DNA from: Acidobacteriota bacterium
GTDB taxonomy: Bacteria > Acidobacteriota > Vicinamibacteria > Vicinamibacterales > UBA2999
DNA: 40,982 bases
Assembly: GCA_030650395.1 (NCBI GenBank)
Contig: JAUSDY010000003.1
Location: 1-40,982, forward strand
Direction of reading: 5' to 3'
The position numbers were made by a program, and so were the translations under genes. Shown here piece after piece: positions 28,989 through 39,400 of the stretch (position 1 is the stretch's first letter; every line of letters starts with the position of its first letter). The notes beneath the pieces were generated by a model. That model worked only from the letters and a program-made list of their open reading frames with translations. It was not told the origin of the DNA and ran no database searches.

Positions 28989-30920
28989 ATGCGAACACCG
29001 ATCCTGACGCTCGTCGCGCTCGTCTTTGCTCTCGAACTCGGCGGCGCCGGCCAGGTGCCGGTGCAAGACCGGCAGCCGGCGGGGTCGGCGTTAAGGCCTG
29101 CGGTGATGGGGCCGACCGGCGGTGTCTCGACCGGGCACCCACTGACCACGGCGGCGGCGTTCGGCATTCTGCTCAAAGGCGGAAACGCATTCGATGCCGG
29201 TGTCGCTTCGCTGATTGCAGGCGGCGTGCTCGAGCAGGATCTCTACAGCCTCGGCGGCGAAGCGCTCGTGCTCGTCTATCCGAAGAAAGACGGCAAGGTC
29301 ACCTCGATCGTGGGCCAAGGCTGGGCGCCGAAAGCGGTCGACGTCGATTGGTATCTGTCGCGCAAGAAGAGCCTGGAAGGCGAGGGGTTGGATCCGGCCG
29401 TGGTCCCGGGCGCGTTACATGCCGCGCTGACGGTGCTCGAGAAGTGGGGCACGATGAGCTTCGAAGACGTCGCGGCGGCCGGCATCGGCTACGCCGAGAA
29501 CGGCTTCCCGATGCGCAACAGCACCGCGCGCGCCATTCGCGCGCAACAGAAGTTCTTCGAGAAGTGGCCCGGCAACAGGACCTATTGGCACAAGGCCGAC
29601 GGCTCGCAGTATCAGCCGGGCCAGACGATCACGCTGCCCAGCCTGGCGCGCACGCTCAAGCGGATGGTCGAGGCGGAGCGCGGCGCGAAGTCGCGCGGCC
29701 GCGCGGCCGGGATCGTCGCGGCGCGCGATCGTTTCTACAAGGGCGACATCGCGCAGGAGATGGTCGCGTTCCTGCAGAAGAACGGCGCGCCGTTCGACGC
29801 GTCCGACTTCGCCGAATATTTCGCGCGCATCGAGGAGCCGGCGAAGACGACCTATCGCGGCTATACGGTTTACAAGCATGGCTTCGGCAGCCAGGGCCCG
29901 GTGCTGCTGCAGGCGCTCAACATCCTCGAGAACTTCGATCTCCACAAGATGGGGTACGGCAGCGCCGACTACCTGCACACGGTGATCGAGGCGATCAAGC
30001 TGGCGTATGCGGATCGCGATACCTACTACGCCGATCCCGCGTTCGTGAAGGTACCGGCCGAGGGCTTGCTGTCGAAGGCGTACGCCAGGGAGCGCGCGGC
30101 GCTGATCGATCCGAAGAAATCGTCGACATCATTCATTGCCGGCGATCCGCTGAAGCACGACTCGCAGGTCAAGCAGTGGACGTTCTGGAAGGCGAATGTG
30201 CAGAACGCCGTCACACCCCGCACCGGAGCTGTGGCCGCTGGTGGCGACAAACCTTTCTTGTCCGCCGAAGCGCTTGGCGCGAAGGTGGAAGGTTTGTCGG
30301 GCGACGATTCATCGGGCGTGGTCAAAGACACCACGCACATGGCGATCATCGACAAGGACGGCAACATCTTCGACGTCACGCCGAGCGGCGGCTGGGTGCC
30401 CGGCGCGGTGATCCTCGGCGACACCGGCATCGGCATGAGCGTGCGCGGCGAGCAGTTCTGGCTCGACAAGACGCGCGCCAACCAGATCCGCCCGCGCGCC
30501 CGGCCGCGCTACACGCTGACGCCGAGCCTGGTGTTCAAGGGCGACATGCCGATGATGGGCCTCGGCACGCCCGGCGGCGACAACCAGGACCAAACCATCC
30601 TGCAGGCCTTCCTCAGCATCGTCGACTTCTGGGATGAGTGGTACCCGAACCTGCACGCCGCGCTCGAGCGCCCGCGCGCGCAGACGATGCATTTCTACGG
30701 ATCGTTCTGGCCGCACACGGCGGGCTTCAATCAGCTGAATGTGGAAGCGACGATTCCAGACTCGGTTTACAACGAGCTAAAGGCGCGCGGCCACGACGTC
30801 AGCCGCCTGCGTCCGTTCGGGATGTCGGGCTGCGCGACCGCGGTGATGATCGATCCGGCGACGCAGAATCGCTTTGCGGGCGCGGACCCGAGAAGAGACT
30901 GCTACGCGATTGCTTATTAG
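28989..30920 (+). CDS. ggt: gamma-glutamyltransferase with a repeat inserted before the catalytic threonine
   Basis: 643 residues with a signal peptide (about 1-20). An Ntn hydrolase that cleaves glutathione and other gamma-glutamyl amides after self-cleavage into two chains. Seen: GGVSTGHPLTTAAAFGILLKGGNAFDAGVAS, SLGGEALVLVY, DPAVVPGALHAALTVLEKWG, GYGSADYLHTVIEAIKLAYADRDTYYADP; and, in the small chain, KDTTHMAIIDKDGN with the predicted nucleophile Thr448, then PRYTLTPSLVFK and GLGTPGGDNQDQTILQAF. Residues about 419-437 (DKPFLSAEALGAKVEGL) are translated from a 55-bp palindromic element (30245-30299), ten residues ahead of the cleavage site. That segment is normally a flexible, variable stretch, so activity may be kept. 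Probably co-transcribed with the cyclophilin. Confidence 0.93.
   Translation: MRTPILTLVALVFALELGGAGQVPVQDRQPAGSALRPAVMGPTGGVSTGHPLTTAAAFGILLKGGNAFDAGVASLIAGGVLEQDLYSLGGEALVLVYPKKDGKVTSIVGQGWAPKAVDVDWYLSRKKSLEGEGLDPAVVPGALHAALTVLEKWGTMSFEDVAAAGIGYAENGFPMRNSTARAIRAQQKFFEKWPGNRTYWHKADGSQYQPGQTITLPSLARTLKRMVEAERGAKSRGRAAGIVAARDRFYKGDIAQEMVAFLQKNGAPFDASDFAEYFARIEEPAKTTYRGYTVYKHGFGSQGPVLLQALNILENFDLHKMGYGSADYLHTVIEAIKLAYADRDTYYADPAFVKVPAEGLLSKAYARERAALIDPKKSSTSFIAGDPLKHDSQVKQWTFWKANVQNAVTPRTGAVAAGGDKPFLSAEALGAKVEGLSGDDSSGVVKDTTHMAIIDKDGNIFDVTPSGGWVPGAVILGDTGIGMSVRGEQFWLDKTRANQIRPRARPRYTLTPSLVFKGDMPMMGLGTPGGDNQDQTILQAFLSIVDFWDEWYPNLHAALERPRAQTMHFYGSFWPHTAGFNQLNVEATIPDSVYNELKARGHDVSRLRPFGMSGCATAVMIDPATQNRFAGADPRRDCYAIAY
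30245..30299. repeat. 55-bp palindromic element, copy inside ggt, with compensatory stem change
   Basis: Same length and layout as 8824-8878, but the outer pair has changed at both ends: CGACAAACC and GGTTTGTCG. About five further differences by eye, three of them in the loop. It is read in a different frame and on the opposite relative strand from the comF copy. Confidence 0.93.
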
Positions 30921-30933
30921 AACCGGAGGAGCG

Positions 30934-32217
30934 ATGTCGAGGTCCCGGTGGATTGCAGCTAGTTGCCTGATGGTCGTTCTTGTCCTGTTCGCGCCACAGA
31001 CTTGGTCGCGGCCGGCGGCGATGCAGGCTCCGGCGCCGCGAACGGCCGCGGATGACGGTTTCACGGACACCCCGATGCTGCCGGGCCTGCCGTGGCATGT
31101 GCATGACCCCGCGCGGCCGCATCCTCCCATCGTGACGCCCGGCGCCACGCTTGGCGCGCCGCCGTCTGATGCCGTCGTGCTGTTCGACGGTCGTGACTTG
31201 TCGAGATGGGCCCACCACGGTACGGGCGCCGACCGCAACCAGCTGCTCGACCCGAAGTGGCCCGTGCGGGTCGGGTATTTCGAGAGCGGACAAACCGGTT
31301 CGCTTTACACGCGTGAGAGTTTCGGCGACGTGCAGCTTCATGTCGAGTGGGCCTCGCCGAGTGTGATTTCGGGCAACAGCCAGGGACGAGGGAACAGCGG
31401 CATCTTCCTGATGGGGCTGTATGAGATCCAGGATCACGAGAATCCGGTGCGGTATCGCAACATCTGGGTTCGCCGCCTGGGGAGTTACGACCGGCCGGAG
31501 ACGGCAGCCGCGAACGACACCACGGTCATGACGTCGGGCGCCTTTACCGCCGCGTATCTTGAGCTCCTGCCGCAGTTCGAGCGCGCCACCAACGACAAGC
31601 TCGTGACGGCCACAACGACCATGGGAACCGGACTCGCCTTCATCCCGAGCCGGCTTCAACGTGGCGAGCCGGCAGATGTGGTGATTGTGGCGGACGACTC
31701 GCTGCGGCAAATGATCAAGGACGGCCTGGTACTAGCTGACAGCCGCGTCGAGCTTGCGCGATCGAACATCGGCATGGCCGTCCGAGCGGGCGCGCCCAAG
31801 CCGGACATCAGCTCGGTCGCCGCGTTCAGAACAACACTCCTGCAGGCGAAATCGATTGCGTACTCCGCCAGCGTCAGCGGCGTCTACCTCACAACCGAAT
31901 TGTTTCAGCGCCTCGGGATCGCCGATCAGGTCCTGGGGAAGAGCCGGCGGATCGATACCGAGCGCGTCGGCGCCGTGGTCGCGCGTGGCGAGGCCGAGAT
32001 CGGCTTCCAGCAGATCGCGGAACTACTGCCGGTACCCGGCATCGACTATGTTGGACCCTTGCCGCCGGAAATTCAGAAGACCACGGTGTTCTCGGCCGGC
32101 ATCGCAGCTCATTCAAAGAACGCGAATGCGGCTCGCGCCCTCATCAAATTCCTGGCTTCTCCGGCGGCAGCCGCTGCCATCACGAAGAGCGGAATGGAGC
32201 CCATAGGGTCGAGGTGA
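30934..32217 (+). CDS. chimeric secreted protein: truncated DUF1080 domain fused to a ModA/PstS-like solute-binding domain
   Basis: 427 residues; GGAGGAG precedes ATG 30934 and a signal peptide covers about 1-28. Residues 78-186 are DUF1080 (sugar hydrolase-like): VVLFDGRDLSRWAHHGTG, QLHVEWASP, GRGNSGIFLMGLYEIQ. That family normally continues for roughly 100 residues before LQDHGxPVRFRNIWVR; here EIQ is joined directly to DHENPVRYRNIWVRRLG, so an internal piece is missing. From about 196 the protein becomes a periplasmic binding domain: TVMTSGAFTAAYLELLPQFERAT, PADVVIVADDSL, NIGMAVRAGAPKPDISS, SVSGVYLTTELFQRLGIADQV, ARGEAEIGFQQIAELLPVPGIDYVGPLP, NANAARALIKFLASPAAAAAI. Its own signal peptide is absent. 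Family calls are from pattern; function of the fusion unknown. Confidence 0.82.
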   Translation: MSRSRWIAASCLMVVLVLFAPQTWSRPAAMQAPAPRTAADDGFTDTPMLPGLPWHVHDPARPHPPIVTPGATLGAPPSDAVVLFDGRDLSRWAHHGTGADRNQLLDPKWPVRVGYFESGQTGSLYTRESFGDVQLHVEWASPSVISGNSQGRGNSGIFLMGLYEIQDHENPVRYRNIWVRRLGSYDRPETAAANDTTVMTSGAFTAAYLELLPQFERATNDKLVTATTTMGTGLAFIPSRLQRGEPADVVIVADDSLRQMIKDGLVLADSRVELARSNIGMAVRAGAPKPDISSVAAFRTTLLQAKSIAYSASVSGVYLTTELFQRLGIADQVLGKSRRIDTERVGAVVARGEAEIGFQQIAELLPVPGIDYVGPLPPEIQKTTVFSAGIAAHSKNANAARALIKFLASPAAAAAITKSGMEPIGSR

Positions 32218-32232
32218 GCAGATCACTTAATG

Positions 32233-32279
32233 TTAGGCACCCCAGCACCGTACGCACCCTAGAGGCACCGTACGCACCT
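32233..32279. repeat. nonamer array (CACC-containing units) downstream of the fusion gene
   Basis: TTAGGCACC, CCAGCACCG, TACGCACCC, TAGAGGCACCG, TACGCACCT. It shares the GCACCGTACGCACC string with the array inside the ABC-F gene (35357-35434) and ends four bases before the NtrC-type gene's stop codon. Confidence 0.85.
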
Positions 32280-32282
32280 TAT

Positions 32283-33674
<1,392 letters not shown>

Positions 33675-33689
33675 GTGCAGTTACTCCGT

Positions 33690-34901
33690 CTAATCGTTAC
33701 GAGGGGACTTGAGCGCTTCCACCCCAGCGCGGGTGCCGCGCTGGGGGCCCGGTTGAGGACTCGAGGGCTTGACCGCGGCGTCGGGACTCGGACCGACCCG
33801 CAGCGTCACCCGGAACCGGGTGCCCCGCCCTTCGGCGGTGGACATGTCGATGCGGCCGTCGTGCGCGTCCACGATCTTGCGGACGACCGCCAGGCCGAGG
33901 CCAGAGCCTTTCGGCTTGGTGGTAAAAAACGGGTTGAAGATCTTCTCCGCCACATCCGGCGGCACGCCGGGGCCGTTGTCGGCAATGTCGACGATCACGG
34001 TGGGCACCGCCTGGTGGCCGTCGGGCAGCAGCGCGCCTTCGGCGGCGGTGGTCGCCAGCCGCGCGCTGAGATCGATCCGGCCCTGGCCGTCGAGCGCCTG
34101 GTAGGCGTTGATCAACAGGTTGGCAAAGACCTGCGTGAGCTGGTGAATGTCGCCGCCGACCGGAGGCAGATCCGTCGGCACGGCCATGTTGATCACAATC
34201 TGGCCGCGCTGCGCCTCGCCGTCCGCCAGCGTCAAGGCGCTACCGAGCGCGTCGGCCACCGACGTGGGAAATAACTGGACCTTGACCGGCCGCACGAACG
34301 ACAGCACTTCCTGCACGATCGCATTGGCGAGCTTGGCTTCGTTGATGATCTCGCCGACCAGCGCCTGTGCGTCGGCGTTGTCTTTCGTCTTGCGCCGCAG
34401 CAGCCCCGCCATGACCTCGATGCCGGCGAGCGGGTTCTTGATCTCGTGCGCCATCACCGCCGCCATCTCGCCGACCGCTGCCAGCCGGTCGCGCAGCCGC
34501 TCGCGCTCTTCTTGCTGCTCGACCAGCGTGAGGTCCTTGAAGAACAGCGCCGCGCCCACCGGCTCGCCATCTTCCTGGCGGACCAGTGACAAGGTGTAGC
34601 CGATCACCATGTCGGTCGAGCTGAGCCTGAGCTCCGCGCGGTTGGGGAGGGCCGCCATGCCGAAGGCGCCGCCGAGTACGCGCACGATATCCGGGTGATC
34701 GCCGAGAACGTCGGCGTACGGCCGGCCGATTAAGGTCAGAGGCGGGGGTAAACGGAACAGCCGGCAGGCTTCTTCGTTGACGAGCACGACGCTGCCATCG
34801 CGCGCGATGGCGAGCACGCCGTTCCTCATGTTCCCCACCATGTGGCGGAAAAACACGTCAGTGCCTGGCTTCTTTTTGGCCGCGCGCCTGGGCATAAGCA
34901 T
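33690..34901 (-). CDS. PAS-domain sensor histidine kinase, partner of the NtrC-type regulator
   Basis: 403 residues from ATG 34901 (a TTG at 34925 would add eight). No membrane helix, so a cytoplasmic sensor. A PAS domain covers about 20-130 (NMRNGVLAIARDGSVVLVNEEACRLF, GAALFFKDLTLVEQ). The H-box is AVMAHEIKNPLAGIEVMAGLLRRK near 165; N-box NLLINAYQALDG; G1 VDIADNGPGVPPDVAEKIFNPFFTTKPKGSGLGLAVVRKIVDAHDG. This is the NtrB/AtoS-like architecture. The last residues after LRVGPSPD (about 375-403) are encoded by the palindromic repeat at 33708-33772 and are not part of the kinase fold. The leader contains two perfect inverted repeats. Confidence 0.94.
   Translation of the reverse strand: MLMPRRAAKKKPGTDVFFRHMVGNMRNGVLAIARDGSVVLVNEEACRLFRLPPPLTLIGRPYADVLGDHPDIVRVLGGAFGMAALPNRAELRLSSTDMVIGYTLSLVRQEDGEPVGAALFFKDLTLVEQQEERERLRDRLAAVGEMAAVMAHEIKNPLAGIEVMAGLLRRKTKDNADAQALVGEIINEAKLANAIVQEVLSFVRPVKVQLFPTSVADALGSALTLADGEAQRGQIVINMAVPTDLPPVGGDIHQLTQVFANLLINAYQALDGQGRIDLSARLATTAAEGALLPDGHQAVPTVIVDIADNGPGVPPDVAEKIFNPFFTTKPKGSGLGLAVVRKIVDAHDGRIDMSTAEGRGTRFRVTLRVGPSPDAAVKPSSPQPGPQRGTRAGVEALKSPRND
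33708..33772. repeat. palindromic dispersed repeat in kinase gene tail (copy 2)
   Basis: Inverted copy of the tmk element (8007-8064): CCCCAGCGCGG and complement, here around three bases, flanked by GAGGAC/GAGGGCTT octamers. Translated as the last residues of the kinase. Confidence 0.85.
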
Positions 34902-34947
34902 CAGCTGTCGCGCGGGAACGAGCAAAGCTCGTGCCCCATTCTAAATA

Positions 34948-34971
34948 AACGACTTAACGCTCTAAGTCGTT
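34948..34971. promoter_or_regulatory. inverted repeat AACGACTTA/TAAGTCGTT in kinase leader
   Basis: Perfect 9-bp arms with a 6-base spacer, about 50 bases upstream of the kinase start, in an AT-rich gap of otherwise GC-rich sequence. It could be an operator or an RNA hairpin in the leader. Confidence 0.55.
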
Positions 34972-34984
34972 GTGATTACAGAAT

Positions 34985-34999
34985 TTGGATATTATCCAA
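34985..34999. promoter_or_regulatory. inverted repeat TTGGATA/TATCCAA upstream of kinase gene
   Basis: Perfect 7-bp arms around one base, 15 bp in total, about 85 bases before the kinase start. The size and symmetry suit a dimeric repressor or activator site. Confidence 0.5.
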
Positions 35000-35031
35000 T
35001 TTGCGGGTCGGCTAACAGAAATGTAAGTGCA

Positions 35032-37062
<2,031 letters not shown>

Positions 37063-37066
37063 CGCG

Positions 37067-37154
37067 GAGGGCTTGAGGGCTTACGGGCTTGAGGGCTTGA
37101 GGACTCAGGCATGAAGGCCAAGCCCTAAAGCCCCCAAGCCCTCAAGCCCTTACG
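37067..37154. repeat. inverted octamer arrays filling the gap between two minus-strand genes
   Basis: GAGGGCTT, GAGGGCTT, ACGGGCTT, GAGGGCTT, GAGGACTC, a short centre, then CCCTAAAG, CCCCCAAG, CCCTCAAG, CCCTTACG. It occupies almost the whole gap between the ABC-F start (37062) and the HTH-REC stop (37159) and can form a long hairpin. Confidence 0.93.
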
Positions 37155-37158
37155 ATCG

Positions 37159-37761
37159 TTATTCCCCGAGTGCGCGCGCCGCCGCCGCGAGCACTTGGGG
37201 CACGCGGAACGGTTTGGTGAGGTAGCCGGCCACGCCGAGGTTGACCGCCTCGATGGCGCTCGACTCGGTGGAAAAGCCCGTGATGATGATCACCGGCAGA
37301 TCCTCTTTCATGCGCTTGGCTTCGCGGATCAGCGTCAAGCCGTCCATGCCGGGCATCTTGAGGTCGGCGATCAGCAGATCGTAATTGCCGAGGCGCAGGC
37401 GCTCGAGCGCGGCGCGGCCATCGGGCGCCGTATCCACGTCGTATTCGGCCAACGCCAGCGTCTTGGCCAGCAGCTCCCGAATGCTCGACTCATCGTCGAC
37501 CACGAGCACGCGCGACCGGCCGTCGCGCTGCTGAGGCTTGTCGGCGGTGGCCGCCGACGGCGAGCGATCGCTGCGGGGGCGCTGGGTATCGAGCCAGGCG
37601 TCGATGTCGCGTTTGCGAAATCGCCATTGGCGGCCCACCCGGACCGCCGGGATCTTGCCGGCTTTGATCAGCCGGTACACCGTGCGGAGGTTGACCTGGA
37701 GGTACTCCAGGACTTCTTCCGTTGTGAGAAAAATTTCGTCGTTTGGAAAATTCACGCCCAC
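37159..37761 (-). CDS. response regulator with N-terminal excisionase-type helix-turn-helix
   Basis: 200 residues from a GTG at 37761. Residues 10-60 are a MerR/excisionase (HTH_17) winged helix: IFLTTEEVLEYLQVNLRTVYRLIKAGKIPAVRVGRQWRFRKRDIDAWL. After a Ser/Ala/Pro linker (61-83), residues 84-200 are a receiver domain with D89/D90, phospho-acceptor D133 (LLIADLKMPGMDG), Thr in VIIITGFSTES and K in YLTKPFR. DNA-binding first, receiver last is the reverse of most response regulators. No kinase gene is adjacent, so it is an orphan regulator. TAAAAT about 20 bases before the start may be its -10. Divergent from the ECF sigma gene. Confidence 0.93.
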   Translation of the reverse strand: MGVNFPNDEIFLTTEEVLEYLQVNLRTVYRLIKAGKIPAVRVGRQWRFRKRDIDAWLDTQRPRSDRSPSAATADKPQQRDGRSRVLVVDDESSIRELLAKTLALAEYDVDTAPDGRAALERLRLGNYDLLIADLKMPGMDGLTLIREAKRMKEDLPVIIITGFSTESSAIEAVNLGVAGYLTKPFRVPQVLAAAARALGE

Positions 37762-37896
37762 TGAGTGTCTCTGAACCCGGTATTTTATGCTGAAAGACGT
37801 CCCGCGCGATTGATGAACTGGGATTTCGGGCCGTTTCCGACTTTCGGAGGGGGTCCGGAGTCAAACAGAATAGCGAGCAAGTTTGACACTTTCCGG

Positions 37897-38487
37897 ATGG
37901 TAGCGACCGACGAGGAGCTCGTCGCCAAGTCCATGGCTGGCGACCTCGAGAGCTTCAACCAGCTCGTTTTGCGCTGGGAACGGCCGATCTATGCCCTGGC
38001 GTACCGGGTCCTCGGACGCGACGAGGACGCGCGAGATGTCGCCCAGGAGACCTTCCTCCGGGCGTTCCGGGCCCTGCCCGGATTCAAAGGCCAGGCGAAA
38101 TTCTCGTCCTGGCTGTACAGAATTGCTCTGAACCTCTGCCGCGACTGGATCCGCCGCAAGAAGCGGACCCCGGTGGTCGACATGCCCGAGGGGGTCGACA
38201 TCGCGGAGCTGGCGGCGGAGCAGGGACCGGTCGAGTCGATCGAAGACCTGGTGGCGCGGCAGGAAATGAGCCGCATCGTGGCCGAAGGGATGAAACTGCT
38301 CCCCGAGGAACAACGCACCGCGATCGTGCTGAAGGAATACCACGGGCTGACGTTTCAGGAGATTGCGGAGCTGCAGGGATGTCCCCTCAGCACCGTGAAG
38401 ACGCGTTTGTATCAGGGACTGAGCGTGCTTAGAAAGCACCTCGAAAGCCAGGGCATGACAAGCCTCAATAGCGGACGAGCATCATGA
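37897..38487 (+). CDS. ECF RNA polymerase sigma factor with anti-sigma partner
   Basis: 196 residues from ATG 37897; two upstream in-frame starts (37813 and 37765) exist and there is no clear ribosome site for any. Region 2: RWERPIYALAYRVLGRDEDARDVAQETFLRAFRALPGF, FSSWLYRIALNLCRDWIRRKKR. Region 4: LLPEEQRTAIVLKEYHGLTFQEIAELQGCPLSTVKTRLYQGLSVLRKHL. It overlaps the anti-sigma gene by four bases (ATGA), the classical ECF pair. A GGAACTT-N15-GTCTTA sequence 2 kb downstream (40307-40334) may be one of its targets. Distinct from the STAS-linked sigma factor at 5118. Confidence 0.93.
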   Translation: MVATDEELVAKSMAGDLESFNQLVLRWERPIYALAYRVLGRDEDARDVAQETFLRAFRALPGFKGQAKFSSWLYRIALNLCRDWIRRKKRTPVVDMPEGVDIAELAAEQGPVESIEDLVARQEMSRIVAEGMKLLPEEQRTAIVLKEYHGLTFQEIAELQGCPLSTVKTRLYQGLSVLRKHLESQGMTSLNSGRAS

Positions 38488-39353
38488 ACGACACGATTCA
38501 TATCGAGAACGAAACACTGGTCGCCTACATCTACGACGAGGTCGACGCGCCGGAGAAGGCGCGGGTCGCCCGTCACCTGCAGCAATGCGCAACGTGCGGC
38601 GCCGAGTACGCCGCGTTGACCGGCGTGCGCACCGTACTGCAGGCGTGGGCGCCGCCTCACGCCGGGCTCGGCTTCACCGTGGTGCCACGGACCGAGGCGG
38701 AACAATCCGCGCGCGTGCTGCGGCCCGCGCCGTGGTGGAACACCGTGCCGGTGTGGGCGCAAGCCGTCGCGGCGATCCTGGTGCTGGCCGTGAGCGCGGC
38801 GGTGGCGAACATTCAGGTTCGCTCGGGCGCCGACGGCTTTGCCGTGACCACGGGCTGGATGTCGCAGTCCGCCTCCGCTCGCGAACGAACGAGCGAGCTA
38901 CCGCGGGACCCCGCCGACTTGTCCGCCGGAGCTTCAGCGAAGGCGGAAGCGGCCATAGGCCGCGAAGGCGGGGCCGCCGCAACGCGTGCACCAGTGGCGA
39001 CAGCGAGTGTCACCGGCGCTGAGGACTGGAAGGCCGCGCTCGTGTCGCTCGAGCAACAGCTGCGCAACGAGATCCGAACCAGCCGAAGCGCTGACGCGGT
39101 TGTGAGGACGTCGTCTCGGCCGAGCGCAGACGAGGCGACCATCAGGCGCGTGCAGGAGCTGCTGGCGGCGAGCGAGGCGCGGCAGGAGCGCCAGCTGGCC
39201 CTGCGTCTCACGCAGTTCAACCGCGACGTCAACGTGCAGCGCCAGGCCGACCTGGTTCGTATTCAACAGCTCTTCGGTCATTCCGAAGGCGAGATTTCCA
39301 AACAGCGGCAGATGCTTAACTACGTAATGCGCGCCTCAGCTCCCCAACAGTGA
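38484..39353 (+). CDS. zinc-finger (zf-HC2) transmembrane anti-sigma factor
   Basis: 289 residues. The cytoplasmic anti-sigma domain has the HxxxCxxC zinc motif in VARHLQQCATCGAEYAAL (H31, C35, C38). One membrane helix follows (about 91-110, VWAQAVAAILVLAVSAAVANI). The outer part is long and helical with coiled-coil potential (EDWKAALVSLEQQLRNEI, RRVQELLAASEARQERQLALRL) and could sense or bind an envelope signal. Residues about 145-155 (DLSAGASAKAEA) come from a core copy of the palindromic element. Known members hold their ECF sigma until released by stress. The stop codon is directly followed by a heptamer array. Confidence 0.93.
   Translation: MNDTIHIENETLVAYIYDEVDAPEKARVARHLQQCATCGAEYAALTGVRTVLQAWAPPHAGLGFTVVPRTEAEQSARVLRPAPWWNTVPVWAQAVAAILVLAVSAAVANIQVRSGADGFAVTTGWMSQSASARERTSELPRDPADLSAGASAKAEAAIGREGGAAATRAPVATASVTGAEDWKAALVSLEQQLRNEIRTSRSADAVVRTSSRPSADEATIRRVQELLAASEARQERQLALRLTQFNRDVNVQRQADLVRIQQLFGHSEGEISKQRQMLNYVMRASAPQQ
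38917..38949. repeat. core-only copy of the palindromic element in anti-sigma gene
   Basis: ACTTGTCCGCC-GGA-GCT against AGC-GAA-GGCGGA, the inner hairpin of the 55-bp element with a more diverged loop, read in frame in the linker after the membrane helix. Confidence 0.75.
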
Positions 39354-39388
39354 GTGCAGAGTTAAGAGTTAAGAGTTAAGAGTTAAGA
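39354..39388. repeat. heptamer array, GTGCAGA plus four GTTAAGA units
   Basis: Five 7-mers starting at the base after the anti-sigma stop codon. The purine-rich end AAGAAGAG may also serve as the ribosome site of the next gene. Confidence 0.95.
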
Positions 39389-39400
39389 AGAGATAACGAC

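Noticed and set aside
32232-32238. GTTAGGC as an attC-like core after the fusion gene
   Set aside because: It overlaps the first unit of a CACC nonamer array, which explains the sequence; no L/R box structure.
37773-37802. ECF-type autoregulatory promoter before the sigma gene at 37897
   Set aside because: TGAACC and CGTC are present but about 20 bases apart, too far for a standard ECF promoter.
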